From AAA164-E04 sp964342825 (GTDB lineage Bacteria; Verrucomicrobiota; Verrucomicrobiia; Limisphaerales; AAA164-E04), in NCBI GenBank assembly GCA_964342825.1, contig CAYFHO010000012.1, positions 1-64,000 on the forward strand: DNA of 64,000 nt, read 5' to 3'. Positions 51,904 through 60,884 of this stretch are shown piece after piece. The notes below the pieces were generated by a model. That model had not been told where the DNA came from and made no database searches. It saw only the letters and a list, made by a program, of their open reading frames with translations. A program made the translations under genes and the position numbers. Position 1 is the stretch's first letter. Every line of letters begins with the position of its first letter.

Positions 51904-52044
51904 ATGATCATATTGATACAGATTACAGATGAATCCTCCATGGATGAATCCAATCATTCAACTGCTGAAGGTGACCAGGTTTTTCCCGATGCAAGTAATT
52001 GCGTGAAGCCTTTAGCAGTTTGTGTTAAAAGTCTTATTGGATGA
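51904..52044 (+). CDS. Possible 46-codon frame coupled to the next membrane gene
   Basis: ATG 51904 opens 46 codons whose stop TGA overlaps the ATG at 52041 (ATGA). The product is acidic and serine-rich, starts MIILIQITDESSMDESN, and matches nothing I know. No clear SD is present. The overlap pattern equals that of coupled genes elsewhere here, but chance is plausible. Confidence 0.25.
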   Translation: MIILIQITDESSMDESNHSTAEGDQVFPDASNCVKPLAVCVKSLIG

Positions 52045-52784
52045 AAATTACGAAGAAATCGAAAGATCATCTTTATTTTGAAACAGGGGCTCCCTGGTTC
52101 CTGCCAGTCATCGCATTAATCGGCCTTATGGCGGCGTTGGTTTATTCCACTCAAGTCACACAGGTGCAGGTATCGAAAGATTCGAACGGGCAAGCCAAGG
52201 CGACGGTTACTCATCGTTTGATGGGGATTGACAGGCGCTTTGACGAAGTCAAAAACCTGGTTCGAGTCGAAAGGGAACTCGTCCGAAATGCACCTGGGAC
52301 GGAGTCTCGCTGGGAAATATGGTTTTCAGGTGAAAATGGCAGGATTCCGATGTCTGGAAAAACCTACGGTAACCATCAATATACAGCTGCTAAATATGAT
52401 GCTTTTCTCGAACAAGTGACTTCCTTATTGAACTCCAATCAACCCAAATCCCTCTCGTTTCGTGCAGATAATCCCTATTGGCACAGTTTGATCGTCATGG
52501 TTTTCTTTTTCATTGTCTTTGTGGTTGTTCACCAGAAAGCGCGAGGACACATGGATTTTCAGAATGGGACCTTGTACCTCAGAGTGCGGAAATTTATCCT
52601 GACTCAAAAATATGTTTTCTCCATTGATGATGTTGCCTCCTTTAAAAGTGATGCCGTTTCCTTGAAATCGGGTCAAATATTGAAGCTTCAATCAGGCCGT
52701 GACATGCAGCAAAAGGTTGCTTCTTCACAGGCAGTTGAGGGTCTCAACAAAGCTTTGGTTTCATGGCAACATGCTCGAACTTGA
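52041..52784 (+). CDS. Hypothetical membrane protein with two membrane segments
   Basis: This 247-residue protein has helix 1 at about 20-38 and helix 2 at about 151-167. About 110 periplasmic or loop residues lie between them. The C-terminal cytoplasmic part (about 175-247) has strands with DDVASFKSDAVSLKSGQILKL. This resembles uncharacterised PH-like modules but I cannot name a family. It is the only clear gene between comM and the DUF883 gene and has no strong SD. Confidence 0.6.
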   Translation: MKITKKSKDHLYFETGAPWFLPVIALIGLMAALVYSTQVTQVQVSKDSNGQAKATVTHRLMGIDRRFDEVKNLVRVERELVRNAPGTESRWEIWFSGENGRIPMSGKTYGNHQYTAAKYDAFLEQVTSLLNSNQPKSLSFRADNPYWHSLIVMVFFFIVFVVVHQKARGHMDFQNGTLYLRVRKFILTQKYVFSIDDVASFKSDAVSLKSGQILKLQSGRDMQQKVASSQAVEGLNKALVSWQHART

Positions 52785-53010
52785 TTTTCTTACCTCCCGT
52801 TTGGCTTTGCGGTGAAGATTGAGGGTGTGGGTTACAGTGCTTTGCTACGAAAGTTGCACCATTGAAATTAGGGTAAATGAGCGCATTTCCTGGTGTTTTT
52901 ATTTGTTGGAGCAAAATCTTGAAGAATTCCAACTTTCGCCGCATAAATATGTCTCCTGATTTTGGATTTCTTGTTGAAATTCACTGTTCGGGAAAATAGC
53001 GGATACAACG

Positions 53011-53319
53011 ATGGAAACTTATTTCAACAATCTCACCACCGACGAAGGGGGACGCAAACAGCTTCTTCAAGACATCAGGAACTTGATCGAAGAAGCTGAA
53101 GGTTTGATCAAGAATACAGCGGAAGACCTGCCGGAAAAATCCAAAAAAGAGCTTTTGGAGCGTCTGGAGCGACTGAAGAAATCGAGCTTAAGAATTGATG
53201 AACAAACTTATGCGGGCGTTGAAGTTGTCGATCAAATCATTCGACGATACCCTTATCAGTCCCTGGGAATTGCCGCCCTTGGGGGAATCGTGCTCGGAAT
53301 CATTCTCAACAAGCGTTAA
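53011..53319 (+). CDS. DUF883/ElaB-YqjD family protein
   Basis: This 102-residue protein has an acidic helical region (about 1-75; DEGGRKQLLQDIRNLIEEAEG). A C-terminal membrane helix (about 80-99, SLGIAALGGIVLGIILNK) is glycine-rich like ElaB and YqjD. In E. coli such proteins tether ribosomes to the inner membrane in stationary phase; that is family knowledge and is not shown here. It is monocistronic, upstream of leuS. Confidence 0.8.
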   Translation: METYFNNLTTDEGGRKQLLQDIRNLIEEAEGLIKNTAEDLPEKSKKELLERLERLKKSSLRIDEQTYAGVEVVDQIIRRYPYQSLGIAALGGIVLGIILNKR

Positions 53320-53462
53320 TTCACCCAAGTCCCGGCTTTTTGGTGGGTTTCGCCAACCCGGTTGAAGCTGGATGACGACCTTTTCAATTAATTTCGGGAA
53401 ATAAGGGCGGTGATACGCCGCTAATCCCTGACATTGAATTTACGATTTTGACCTAATTCATC

Positions 53463-56144
53463 ATGCGAAAGCAGTATCCATTCGATATTATCGAATCCAA
53501 ACGACAGCGTATCTGGGATGAGGCCGAAGCCTTTCGGGCCTGGAACCCCGAGGAAAATATTCCAGAAACTCATCCTTTTTCAAAACGACACGGATTAAGT
53601 GGAGCCATTCCAGCTTCACAGCTTCCACCCAAGTATTACATCCTCGACATGTTTCCTTATCCATCTGGATCCGGACTGCATGTCGGCCATCCCGAGGGTT
53701 ATACAGCGACCGACATCCTTGCCCGGTACAAGCGAGCCAAAGGTTTCAATGTGCTTCACCCAATGGGGTGGGACGCATTTGGGTTGCCAGCAGAACAGTA
53801 TGCGATCAAAACCGGTCAACATCCGCGAGTCACAACTGAGGCCAACATCAGTAATTTTAAACGTCAGATCAAGTCATTGGGATTCAGTTATGACTGGTCA
53901 AGAGAGGTGGACACAACCGATCCTGATTATTTCCAGTGGACCCAGTGGATTTTCCTGAAGTTATACAACTCGTGGTTTAATCCCGAAACCAACAAAGCAG
54001 AACCCATTGAAAACTTGGTTATTCCTTCTGATTGCGTTACCGAAGAGGCCAGATCCTCCTACCGAGATGAACGTCGATTGGCCTTTGTTGCCGAAGCCCC
54101 TGTGAACTGGTGCCCCGAATTGGGGACCGTTCTGGCAAATGAGGAAGTGGTGGATGGCAAGAGTGAGGTGGGCGGTTTCCCTGTGATACGTAAACCGATG
54201 CGTCAATGGATGCTGCGTATCACTGCTTTTGCCGGGAAGTTATTGGAAGGTTTGGATGAAATTGAGTGGAGTGATTCTCTCAAGGAAATGCAGCGGAATT
54301 GGATTGGGAAATCCGAAGGAGCCGAAGTGCATTTTCAGGTTGCCGACAGGGAAGAGGTGATCACGGTATTTACCACACGGCCCGATACTTTGTTTGGTGC
54401 GACTTACATGGTGCTGGCGCCGGAGCATTCCCTGGTAGATGAACTGGTGACTGATGAACAGAAAGCGGCAGTTGAGGAATACAGAGCCTTTACATCCCGA
54501 AAAAGTGATCTGGAACGCACGGAATTGTCCAAAGAAAAGACCGGTATTTTTATCGGCGCATACGCCATCAATCCAGTTAACAAAGAACGAATTCCCATTT
54601 GGATTGCAGATTATGTTTTGTCCACCTACGGGACAGGAGCCATCATGGCGGTCCCGGCGCACGATTCTCGAGACTTGGAGTTTGCAGAAAAGTTTAATCT
54701 GCCCGTCTTGAAGGTGGTCACCGCTCCTCAAGGTCAGGATTCCATTGGTTTTGTCGGGGAGGGGATCAGTGTCAATTCCGGTTTCTTGAATGACCTTCCG
54801 ACACCCGAGGCCAAGCAGAAAATGATTGATTGGCTCACTGAAAACAATGTGGGCAAAAGGCGCATCAATTACAAATTACGTGACTGGTTGTTCAGTCGAC
54901 AACGTTTCTGGGGAGAACCATTTCCCATTCTGTGGAAAGGCGGTCAACATCGATCCGTGGGTGAGCATGAACTCCCCGTGATGCCGCCTGACCTGAAGGA
55001 TTTCAAACCTACAAGCGATGGCGAACCTCCTTTGGCGCGCGCAACCGAATGGCTCAACCTGAAAGACGGTTCCAAACGGGAAACCAACACCATGCCTCAA
55101 TGGGCCGGTAGTTGCTGGTATTACCTCCGATACCTGGATGCTTCCAACAAAGAAAAATTCTGTGGAAAGGAAGCAGAATCCTATTGGATGGGGTCTGCTG
55201 AAGATAAAGCTAATCCGGGTGTGGATCTATATGTGGGAGGAACTGAACATGCGGTTTTGCATCTGCTTTACGCCCGATTCTGGCATAAGGTGTTGCATGA
55301 TCTTGATCTGGTATCCACTAGTGAGCCTTTTTTCAAATTGGTCAATCAAGGCCTCATCCTGGGAGAGGATGGACAAAAGATGTCCAAATCAAGGGGTAAC
55401 GTGGTTAATCCAGACGAGATCGTAAGTGCCTACGGTGCTGATGCCTTTCGTTTATATGAAATGTTCATGGGGCCTTTGGAAATGTCCAAACCCTGGAATA
55501 CAAAGGGCGTAGAAGGTGTGTATCGGTTTCTCGGTCGGGTATGGCGATTGATCGTGGATGAAGAGAGCGAAGTTGCTTTTGAACAGGCCATGGCGGTGGA
55601 TGCAGACAAAGGTGAGGAGAATCTGAAAAAACTTACCCTGCATGCCTCCATTCAATCGGACGCAAAACCCACAGCCGAGCAACTCAAATCTCTGCACGCC
55701 TGCATTAAAAAAGTGACAGAAGATCTGGATGGCATGCGGTTCAACACGGCCATCTCATCGATGATGGTGTTTGTCAACGAAGCCGTGAATTGGGAAGTAC
55801 GTCCGGCGGAATGCATGCGCAGTTTTCTTGTGATACTTCAACCCTTTGCTCCGCATCTGGCCGAGGAGCTTTATGGGATGCTTTCCGGTCAGGACAAGGG
55901 CGTGATCGCCTACGAGCCCTGGCCTGCGTTTGATCCGGCATTGTTGGTGGAGGACAGCATTGAATTGCCTATTCAGGTCAACGGGAAGTTGAGAGACAGA
56001 GTCACCGTACCAGTTGATGCGGATCGTAAAGCAATTGAAGACCTGGCACTGGCAACCGATAAGATCAAGGCTTTGATCGAAGGGAAATCCGTTAAAAAAG
56101 TGATCGTGGTTCCCGGAAAATTGGTTAACCTGGTGGTCAAATAA
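53463..56144 (+). CDS. leuS: Leucyl-tRNA synthetase
   Basis: This is an 893-residue class I synthetase (E. coli LeuS is 860). The HIGH motif stands as HVGH in PYPSGSGLHVGHPEGY. The editing (CP1) domain contains FTTRPDTLFGATYMV and TGAIMAVPAHDSRD. The KMSKS motif is in GQKMSKSRGNVV. A C-terminal anticodon-binding and small domain follow. It charges tRNA-Leu with leucine. The 143 bp upstream holds a small hairpin (GGCG-gtgata-CGCC) but no clear T-box, as expected for a Gram-negative. The next gene is 21 bp away. Confidence 0.97.
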   Translation: MRKQYPFDIIESKRQRIWDEAEAFRAWNPEENIPETHPFSKRHGLSGAIPASQLPPKYYILDMFPYPSGSGLHVGHPEGYTATDILARYKRAKGFNVLHPMGWDAFGLPAEQYAIKTGQHPRVTTEANISNFKRQIKSLGFSYDWSREVDTTDPDYFQWTQWIFLKLYNSWFNPETNKAEPIENLVIPSDCVTEEARSSYRDERRLAFVAEAPVNWCPELGTVLANEEVVDGKSEVGGFPVIRKPMRQWMLRITAFAGKLLEGLDEIEWSDSLKEMQRNWIGKSEGAEVHFQVADREEVITVFTTRPDTLFGATYMVLAPEHSLVDELVTDEQKAAVEEYRAFTSRKSDLERTELSKEKTGIFIGAYAINPVNKERIPIWIADYVLSTYGTGAIMAVPAHDSRDLEFAEKFNLPVLKVVTAPQGQDSIGFVGEGISVNSGFLNDLPTPEAKQKMIDWLTENNVGKRRINYKLRDWLFSRQRFWGEPFPILWKGGQHRSVGEHELPVMPPDLKDFKPTSDGEPPLARATEWLNLKDGSKRETNTMPQWAGSCWYYLRYLDASNKEKFCGKEAESYWMGSAEDKANPGVDLYVGGTEHAVLHLLYARFWHKVLHDLDLVSTSEPFFKLVNQGLILGEDGQKMSKSRGNVVNPDEIVSAYGADAFRLYEMFMGPLEMSKPWNTKGVEGVYRFLGRVWRLIVDEESEVAFEQAMAVDADKGEENLKKLTLHASIQSDAKPTAEQLKSLHACIKKVTEDLDGMRFNTAISSMMVFVNEAVNWEVRPAECMRSFLVILQPFAPHLAEELYGMLSGQDKGVIAYEPWPAFDPALLVEDSIELPIQVNGKLRDRVTVPVDADRKAIEDLALATDKIKALIEGKSVKKVIVVPGKLVNLVVK

Positions 56145-56165
56145 TCCTAATCTATCTTAAAACCC

Positions 56166-57026
56166 ATGATGCATCGCAGAACATTCATTCATCGTACTTT
56201 GGCAGCGGCAGCCGCTTCAGGAGCTACCTGGTTTGATACGCCAGACCTATTAGCAGACACCCGTGAGGATTCTCTCAAAAAATATGGGGGATTCCCAATG
56301 GGGATTCAGAGCTATTCTTTGCGTGCATTTGGAATCGATGGAGCCTTGGCAAAAATTGAGGAACTGGAACTCCATTATGTAGAATTGTTCCGGATGCATT
56401 ATCCACCCATTCCTGATCCTGTTAAGATATCAGAAATGAATGCTAAACTCGAAAAGCATGATCTTTCCATCAGTGCACATGGAGTTCAGTCATTCACGAA
56501 AGATCATCACAAAAACAAGGCGTTCTTCGAGTTTGCCAGCAAGGCTGGGATTCGAAACATTAGTGCCAATCCTGAACCCGATTCCTTTGAAAGCCTGAAC
56601 CGATTGGTTGCCGAGTACAATATTCGGATTGCCATTCACAATCACGGACCCGGCGCCCTTTATGATTCCCCCCTGGATGCTTTGAAGGCCGTCGCCGGAT
56701 ATGACAAGCGTATCGGTTTTTGTGCTGATCTGGGGCATTACATTCGATCAGGGGTAGATCCTGTCGAAGTCATTTATCAGTTGGGAGACCGGTTGTATGG
56801 TGTCCATTTGAAGGATTTTGCAGAGCAAAAGAAAAAAACCGAAGGTGTGATTATCGGTCGGGGACATCTGGATGTGGAGGGGGTTTTCAAAGCCTTGAAA
56901 AAGGTAGGGTTCCCTGCCGATGGAGCCTTGTCATTGGAATATGAAGAAAATCCGGAAGATCCCATGGACGACATTCGCGCATGCCTGCATGTTGCCTCAG
57001 AGGCAGCTCAAAGAGTGGCCCGGTAA
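56166..57026 (+). CDS. Exported sugar phosphate isomerase/epimerase-like protein
   Basis: This 286-residue protein starts with a Tat signal (RRTFIHRTLAAAAASG). A xylose-isomerase-like TIM barrel covers about 35-286, with the motifs AIHNHGPG, CADLGHY, VHLKDF and SLEYEENPEDP. Those metal ligand positions (Glu, Asp, His, Glu) fit the family. Exported members are common in this phylum and their substrates are unknown. It lies 21 bp after leuS, so some readthrough is likely, but functions are unrelated. Confidence 0.85.
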   Translation: MMHRRTFIHRTLAAAAASGATWFDTPDLLADTREDSLKKYGGFPMGIQSYSLRAFGIDGALAKIEELELHYVELFRMHYPPIPDPVKISEMNAKLEKHDLSISAHGVQSFTKDHHKNKAFFEFASKAGIRNISANPEPDSFESLNRLVAEYNIRIAIHNHGPGALYDSPLDALKAVAGYDKRIGFCADLGHYIRSGVDPVEVIYQLGDRLYGVHLKDFAEQKKKTEGVIIGRGHLDVEGVFKALKKVGFPADGALSLEYEENPEDPMDDIRACLHVASEAAQRVAR

Positions 57027-57056
57027 TCCGGACGCACTAAACAACAATATCTTGCG

Positions 57057-57092
57057 AATAAGCCACTTGTTTTCATGAGTGGCTTATTTTTT
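57057..57092. terminator. Bidirectional terminator between convergent genes
   Basis: AATAAGCCACT pairs perfectly with AGTGGCTTATT around a 10-base loop, with A and T flanks. It overlaps the last codons of the minus-strand hydroxylase gene and serves both directions. It resembles the hairpin at 37467-37505. Confidence 0.9.
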
Positions 57093-57875
57093 ATAGAAAC
57101 TCTTTTCCCAACTCTTTTGTTTGTCACCTGCTTCCTTGAGTAATGGTGTATTTGCCGCAGCTTTTAAAACCCAGTTGAGCAGTTTGTCGTAAGGAGATTT
57201 CATGGGGCGTGCAAAATCAACAAAAAGCACCACCCTGAAGCCGTCGGTGTCGTTCCACACTTCATGATTGTAGGTATCGTCGAAGATCAGGCTTTTGCCT
57301 TCTTCCCAATATCGGGTTTGAGTTCCTATGCGGATTCGGCATTGCTCCTTGGGTTCGGGAACCAGGAGTCCCAAATGGTAACGCAGTACACCACAGAACG
57401 GTCCTCGGTGTGCCGGAATATGTTTGCGTGGAGACAGAATCGAAAAAAAGGCTGTGTGTAACCCTGGGATATGTTCCAGGAGTTGAGTGGTCCTGGGGCA
57501 TTTTGCCTGATTGGCATCACATTGCATTCCCGGAGCAACGAGGAAATAGGTCTTCCAATCACTATCCGTGGTGATGGCACTTGCTTCCTTCAGGATTTCG
57601 TGAAAACTGGGGATCTGATCTCGAAACGCCATCACATCATCCAATTCCTGCCGGATTTCTTCCCAATGATCTTCAAGCTTTTCAACCCACGGAAAGGCTT
57701 CTTTTTCGTAGATAGCCAGATCTTCGACTAATCCTTTTTTGGCAATAAAATTTTCAGCACGGTCAGCAAACAATCGGCCAAGCTTAACTCCTAAATGGCG
57801 GGGAGGTTTGAGTCTGTAACTACGACTGGCTCGAGGATCGTCAAAATCGACGCTCGTTTCCATTTTGGGGTTCAT
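57084..57875 (-). CDS. Aspartyl/asparaginyl beta-hydroxylase-like dioxygenase
   Basis: This protein has 263 residues from ATG 57875. The same frame is open up to 58220, but that part overlaps the divergent gene at 58016 and its composition is not protein-like. The Fe(II)/2-oxoglutarate hydroxylase motifs are HIPAHRGPFCGVLRYHLGL (first His) and FDDTYNHEVWNDTDGFRVVL (second His). Family enzymes hydroxylate Asp/Asn residues, or related substrates. The likely substrate is unknown. It is divergent from the prenyltransferase-fold gene. Confidence 0.87.
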   Translation of the reverse strand: MNPKMETSVDFDDPRASRSYRLKPPRHLGVKLGRLFADRAENFIAKKGLVEDLAIYEKEAFPWVEKLEDHWEEIRQELDDVMAFRDQIPSFHEILKEASAITTDSDWKTYFLVAPGMQCDANQAKCPRTTQLLEHIPGLHTAFFSILSPRKHIPAHRGPFCGVLRYHLGLLVPEPKEQCRIRIGTQTRYWEEGKSLIFDDTYNHEVWNDTDGFRVVLFVDFARPMKSPYDKLLNWVLKAAANTPLLKEAGDKQKSWEKSFYKK

Positions 57876-58015
57876 GCTGATTTTTTCGTTGATGATGTTT
57901 GCCTTGTGCGGTGGAATCTTCTTCGTTTGTTCATTCGGAATTATATGAATCACTACTTTGATTGGCAATTTCAATTTATTCTCGGTAAGGCTCTGTGTCC
58001 TTCTCTGATGGCAGC

Positions 58016-58903
58016 ATGAGTATTCGATTGGAAATGATTCAAGTGGCTCGCCTCGCTCCCAAAACCCTGGAGGATGCGGCAGATCTGGTGAGAACTTTTT
58101 TGACCGGACAGCTTCATGCGGAAGGTGGCTTTGCGGATCGTCAGGGTAACCAGGACTTATATTATACGGTCTTCGGATTGGATAGCCTTCAGAGTTTGGA
58201 TGCCCTGCCAGGGACATCATTCTGGCAACCTTACCTAGACTTCAAGTTACAAAGCGGAATCGAGAAACTGGATTTCGTTCATCTATGTTGTCTCATCCGA
58301 TGTTTGTCGATCGCTCCGGAAATCAATAGGGATTCATCCGGTTTATTGGACAGACTGCTTCACTATCGAAGTCAAGACGGTGGTTTTAATCCTGAGCCAG
58401 GATCGGAGTTCGGCACGGCTTACGGAGCTTTCCTGGCGGCAGGAGCCCTTCAGGATTTGGGGATGAATCTTGCCGAGTTTGAAGATGGACTTATGGATTC
58501 TTTAGGCATGTTGCGAACTCCGGATGGAGCCTGGGGAAACGATCGAAAGCAACGGTCAGGGGCGACCAATGCCACAGCTGCGGTGATGACAACCATGCGT
58601 CAGTTCGGAAAGGTTCCCCCGGCTGAATCCATTGACTGGTTGATGTCGGCAACTCATCCGATGGGAGGTTTTCTTGCCAATAAGTTGGCTCCCATTCCTG
58701 ATCTCCTTTCAACTGCCACAGCCTTACATGCGTTGTCTGGTGTTCAGTATGAGATTGCAGAGGACGTCCGGGAACGATGTCTGGATTTTATCGATACACT
58801 CTGGACCAATGTGGGTTCCTTTCACGGCCACTGGCATGAAGAGGAACTGGACTCGGAGTATACATTTTATGGATTGTTGGCGCTGGGGCATTTAAGTGTT
58901 TAA
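58016..58903 (+). CDS. Prenyltransferase/squalene-cyclase-fold protein
   Basis: This protein has 295 residues from ATG 58016. An alpha-alpha toroid of repeats has QW-like motifs: AEGGFADRQGN, SQDGGFNPEPGSEFGTAYGAFLAAG, TPDGAWGND, MGGFLAN. The internal repeat is typical of the protein prenyltransferase beta-subunit and squalene-hopene cyclase fold. I cannot place the zinc ligands of true protein prenyltransferases, so catalysis is unproven. The start overlaps no gene on the same strand. It is followed 39 bp later by the LarA-like gene. Confidence 0.75.
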   Translation: MSIRLEMIQVARLAPKTLEDAADLVRTFLTGQLHAEGGFADRQGNQDLYYTVFGLDSLQSLDALPGTSFWQPYLDFKLQSGIEKLDFVHLCCLIRCLSIAPEINRDSSGLLDRLLHYRSQDGGFNPEPGSEFGTAYGAFLAAGALQDLGMNLAEFEDGLMDSLGMLRTPDGAWGNDRKQRSGATNATAAVMTTMRQFGKVPPAESIDWLMSATHPMGGFLANKLAPIPDLLSTATALHALSGVQYEIAEDVRERCLDFIDTLWTNVGSFHGHWHEEELDSEYTFYGLLALGHLSV

Positions 58904-58941
58904 AGTTTGGAATCGACTTTAACGGCTTTTCCTTTTCAACT

Positions 58942-60243
58942 TTGTTCATGATCTCCGAATACCACCCCAATCATCCATTGCCTCGGATGTTTCCCTTGCA
59001 GCAGGCATTTTCCGGCCGATCAAACCCATTGGATGTTGCGGCGGCTGTTCGTGAAGCAATGGAACCAGTTAAATTCCGTCTCCAATCCGGTATGCGTATT
59101 GGGGTGGCCGTTGGAAGCAGGGGGATCACGGGATTGAACATCATGGTCCAGGAGATGGTGAATCAATTGGTGAACCTTGGAGTGGATCCCATCATTCTGC
59201 CAGCCATGGGGAGTCATGGTGGTGCTACACCAGAAGGTCAGTCCGCCGTGCTGGCTGGTTATGGCATTGATTCAAAATCATTAGGAGTGCCTGTGGAGGC
59301 TTCGATGGAAACCCTTTGTGCTGGTGAATCCAAGTGGGGGACTCCCATTCACTGGAGCCTGCCTGCCTCACAGCTCGATGGAGTGATTATTCTGAACCGA
59401 ATCAAGCCACACACAGATTTCAAAGGCCAACTGGGAAGCGGAATCTTGAAAATGCTGGTCGTTGGGTTGGGGAAACGGGATGGCGCTTCGGCTTTTCATC
59501 GAGCATCCATTCAATTTGGCTATGAACAAGTTCTTCGCAATTATGCTGAAATTTTGCTGCAAAAGATGCCTGTGATCGGTGGTGTCGGTATTGTAGAGAA
59601 TGCGCTTCACCAAACGGATCGGATACAATTCATTCCTTCCGAAACAGCCATCAAGGATGAAGAAGTTTTATTCCAGTCGGCTTTCGAGTTGATGCCCCGA
59701 CTTCCCTTTGACGATCTTGATCTCCTGATCGTGGATCGTATTGGAAAGAATATCAGTGGATCGGGAATGGATCCCAACATTGTAGGACGAGGGGTTCACG
59801 GTTACTCGACAGATTTCTCCAAGCAGAAAGAATTCCCGCGTATCAAACGCATTCTGGTCAGGTCGCTCACCCCTGAATCACATGGAAATGCCATTGGGAT
59901 AGGGATGGCCGATTTTACCACATCCAGACTCGTCAGGTGCATGGATCCGAAAACTTCTTTCGTCAATGCGGTGACAGCTATGACCATGAATGGTGCCAAA
60001 ATTCCCATCCATTTCGAATCTGATCAGGAGGTGATTCAGTGGGCTCTCAGCTCACTCGTGGTGCCGGATACGCAACAATCCCGTATTTTACGAATCAAGG
60101 ACACGCTTCATCTGGATGACATGGAAGCCTCTGAGAATTTACTCTCAGAGGCCAAAAGCAATCCGCAACTGGTCTTGAAAGGAGAGCCCGTCTCTTTTGA
60201 ATTTGATCAGGAAGGCAACTTGCCGGAGCTCACCGAAATGTAA
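58942..60243 (+). CDS. LarA-like (lactate racemase N-terminal, DUF2088) protein
   Basis: This protein has 433 residues. The N-terminal half carries DUF2088-like blocks: VAVGSRGITGLN, PAMGSHGGATPEGQ and IKPHTDFKGQLGSG, which then reads KMLVVGLGKRDGASAFH. LarA is a nickel-pincer lactate racemase, and its close relatives act on other hydroxy acids or are uncharacterised. The LarB/LarC/LarE genes for the pincer cofactor are not adjacent. A second ATG at 58948 fits equally. It is convergent with leuD. Confidence 0.78.
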   Translation: MFMISEYHPNHPLPRMFPLQQAFSGRSNPLDVAAAVREAMEPVKFRLQSGMRIGVAVGSRGITGLNIMVQEMVNQLVNLGVDPIILPAMGSHGGATPEGQSAVLAGYGIDSKSLGVPVEASMETLCAGESKWGTPIHWSLPASQLDGVIILNRIKPHTDFKGQLGSGILKMLVVGLGKRDGASAFHRASIQFGYEQVLRNYAEILLQKMPVIGGVGIVENALHQTDRIQFIPSETAIKDEEVLFQSAFELMPRLPFDDLDLLIVDRIGKNISGSGMDPNIVGRGVHGYSTDFSKQKEFPRIKRILVRSLTPESHGNAIGIGMADFTTSRLVRCMDPKTSFVNAVTAMTMNGAKIPIHFESDQEVIQWALSSLVVPDTQQSRILRIKDTLHLDDMEASENLLSEAKSNPQLVLKGEPVSFEFDQEGNLPELTEM

Positions 60244-60285
60244 GCGAGACCCTTCCGCAGTTATTTCGCCTGCAAGAGAGCTCGT

Positions 60286-60834
60286 TTAAGAGGCGATCAT
60301 GTTGTTTTTTCGTGCAAAGTTGAATAAACCACCCTCATCCACGACATCTCTCACATCCCCAAGCGGGTTGATGGAATAAACTTTGCCTGTTGACTCAACG
60401 GTGACAGTCAAAGCGTCGAGATCGACTGCCACGACGTCTCCAGTCTTGAGCACTTCACAAAGCCGCTCCTTGCTCTCGCATGGATAAAGTTCACCGGTCG
60501 CGACACAATTTCTGAAGAAAATTCGGGCAAAACTTTCCGCTAGCACGAGTTCACAGTCAGCAGCTCCCATGGCAATGGGCGCGTGCTCTCGAGAACTTCC
60601 GCACCCGAAATTTCGGCCAGCCACCACTATGGGATATTGGCTGTCGAGTTCACCCTCCGCCACATAACGTTCGGGATACAGAGAGTCAGGAAGCCCACAA
60701 AGGGCATAACTGCCCAGTTTATCATACTCTTCCTTGACGGTAGGAATGAGATTCAAATATTGCGCAGGAATGATTTGATCTGTGTCGATATTGTCTTGAA
60801 CAACGTAAACAGGGCCCTTGATAACCTTACTCAT
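60286..60834 (-). CDS. leuD: 3-isopropylmalate dehydratase small subunit LeuD
   Basis: This 182-residue protein has the aconitase swivel-domain fold. The conserved pattern is DNIDTDQIIPAQYL at the start, then GRNFGCGSSREHAPIAMG (binds substrate), and LAESFARIFFRNCVATG. The large subunit leuC is not in the window. The LeuCD complex isomerises 2-isopropylmalate to 3-isopropylmalate in leucine synthesis. The family is 160-200 residues, so the protein is intact. It lies 50 bp downstream of the tail-specific protease and may be read with it. Confidence 0.93.
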   Translation of the reverse strand: MSKVIKGPVYVVQDNIDTDQIIPAQYLNLIPTVKEEYDKLGSYALCGLPDSLYPERYVAEGELDSQYPIVVAGRNFGCGSSREHAPIAMGAADCELVLAESFARIFFRNCVATGELYPCESKERLCEVLKTGDVVAVDLDALTVTVESTGKVYSINPLGDVRDVVDEGGLFNFARKNNMIAS

Positions 60835-60884
60835 ATGCGGAGGTAGTTTGTAAATTTGATTTCACTTTTGCAACCCTTTCCTGA

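Noticed and set aside
53320..53462. Possible T-box or leader before leuS
   Set aside because: I found a short hairpin but no specifier loop or T-box motif, and such leaders are rare outside Gram-positives.
57876..58220. N-terminal extension of the aspartyl hydroxylase
   Set aside because: It overlaps the divergent prenyltransferase-fold gene and does not match the hydroxylase family. ATG 57875 is preferred.
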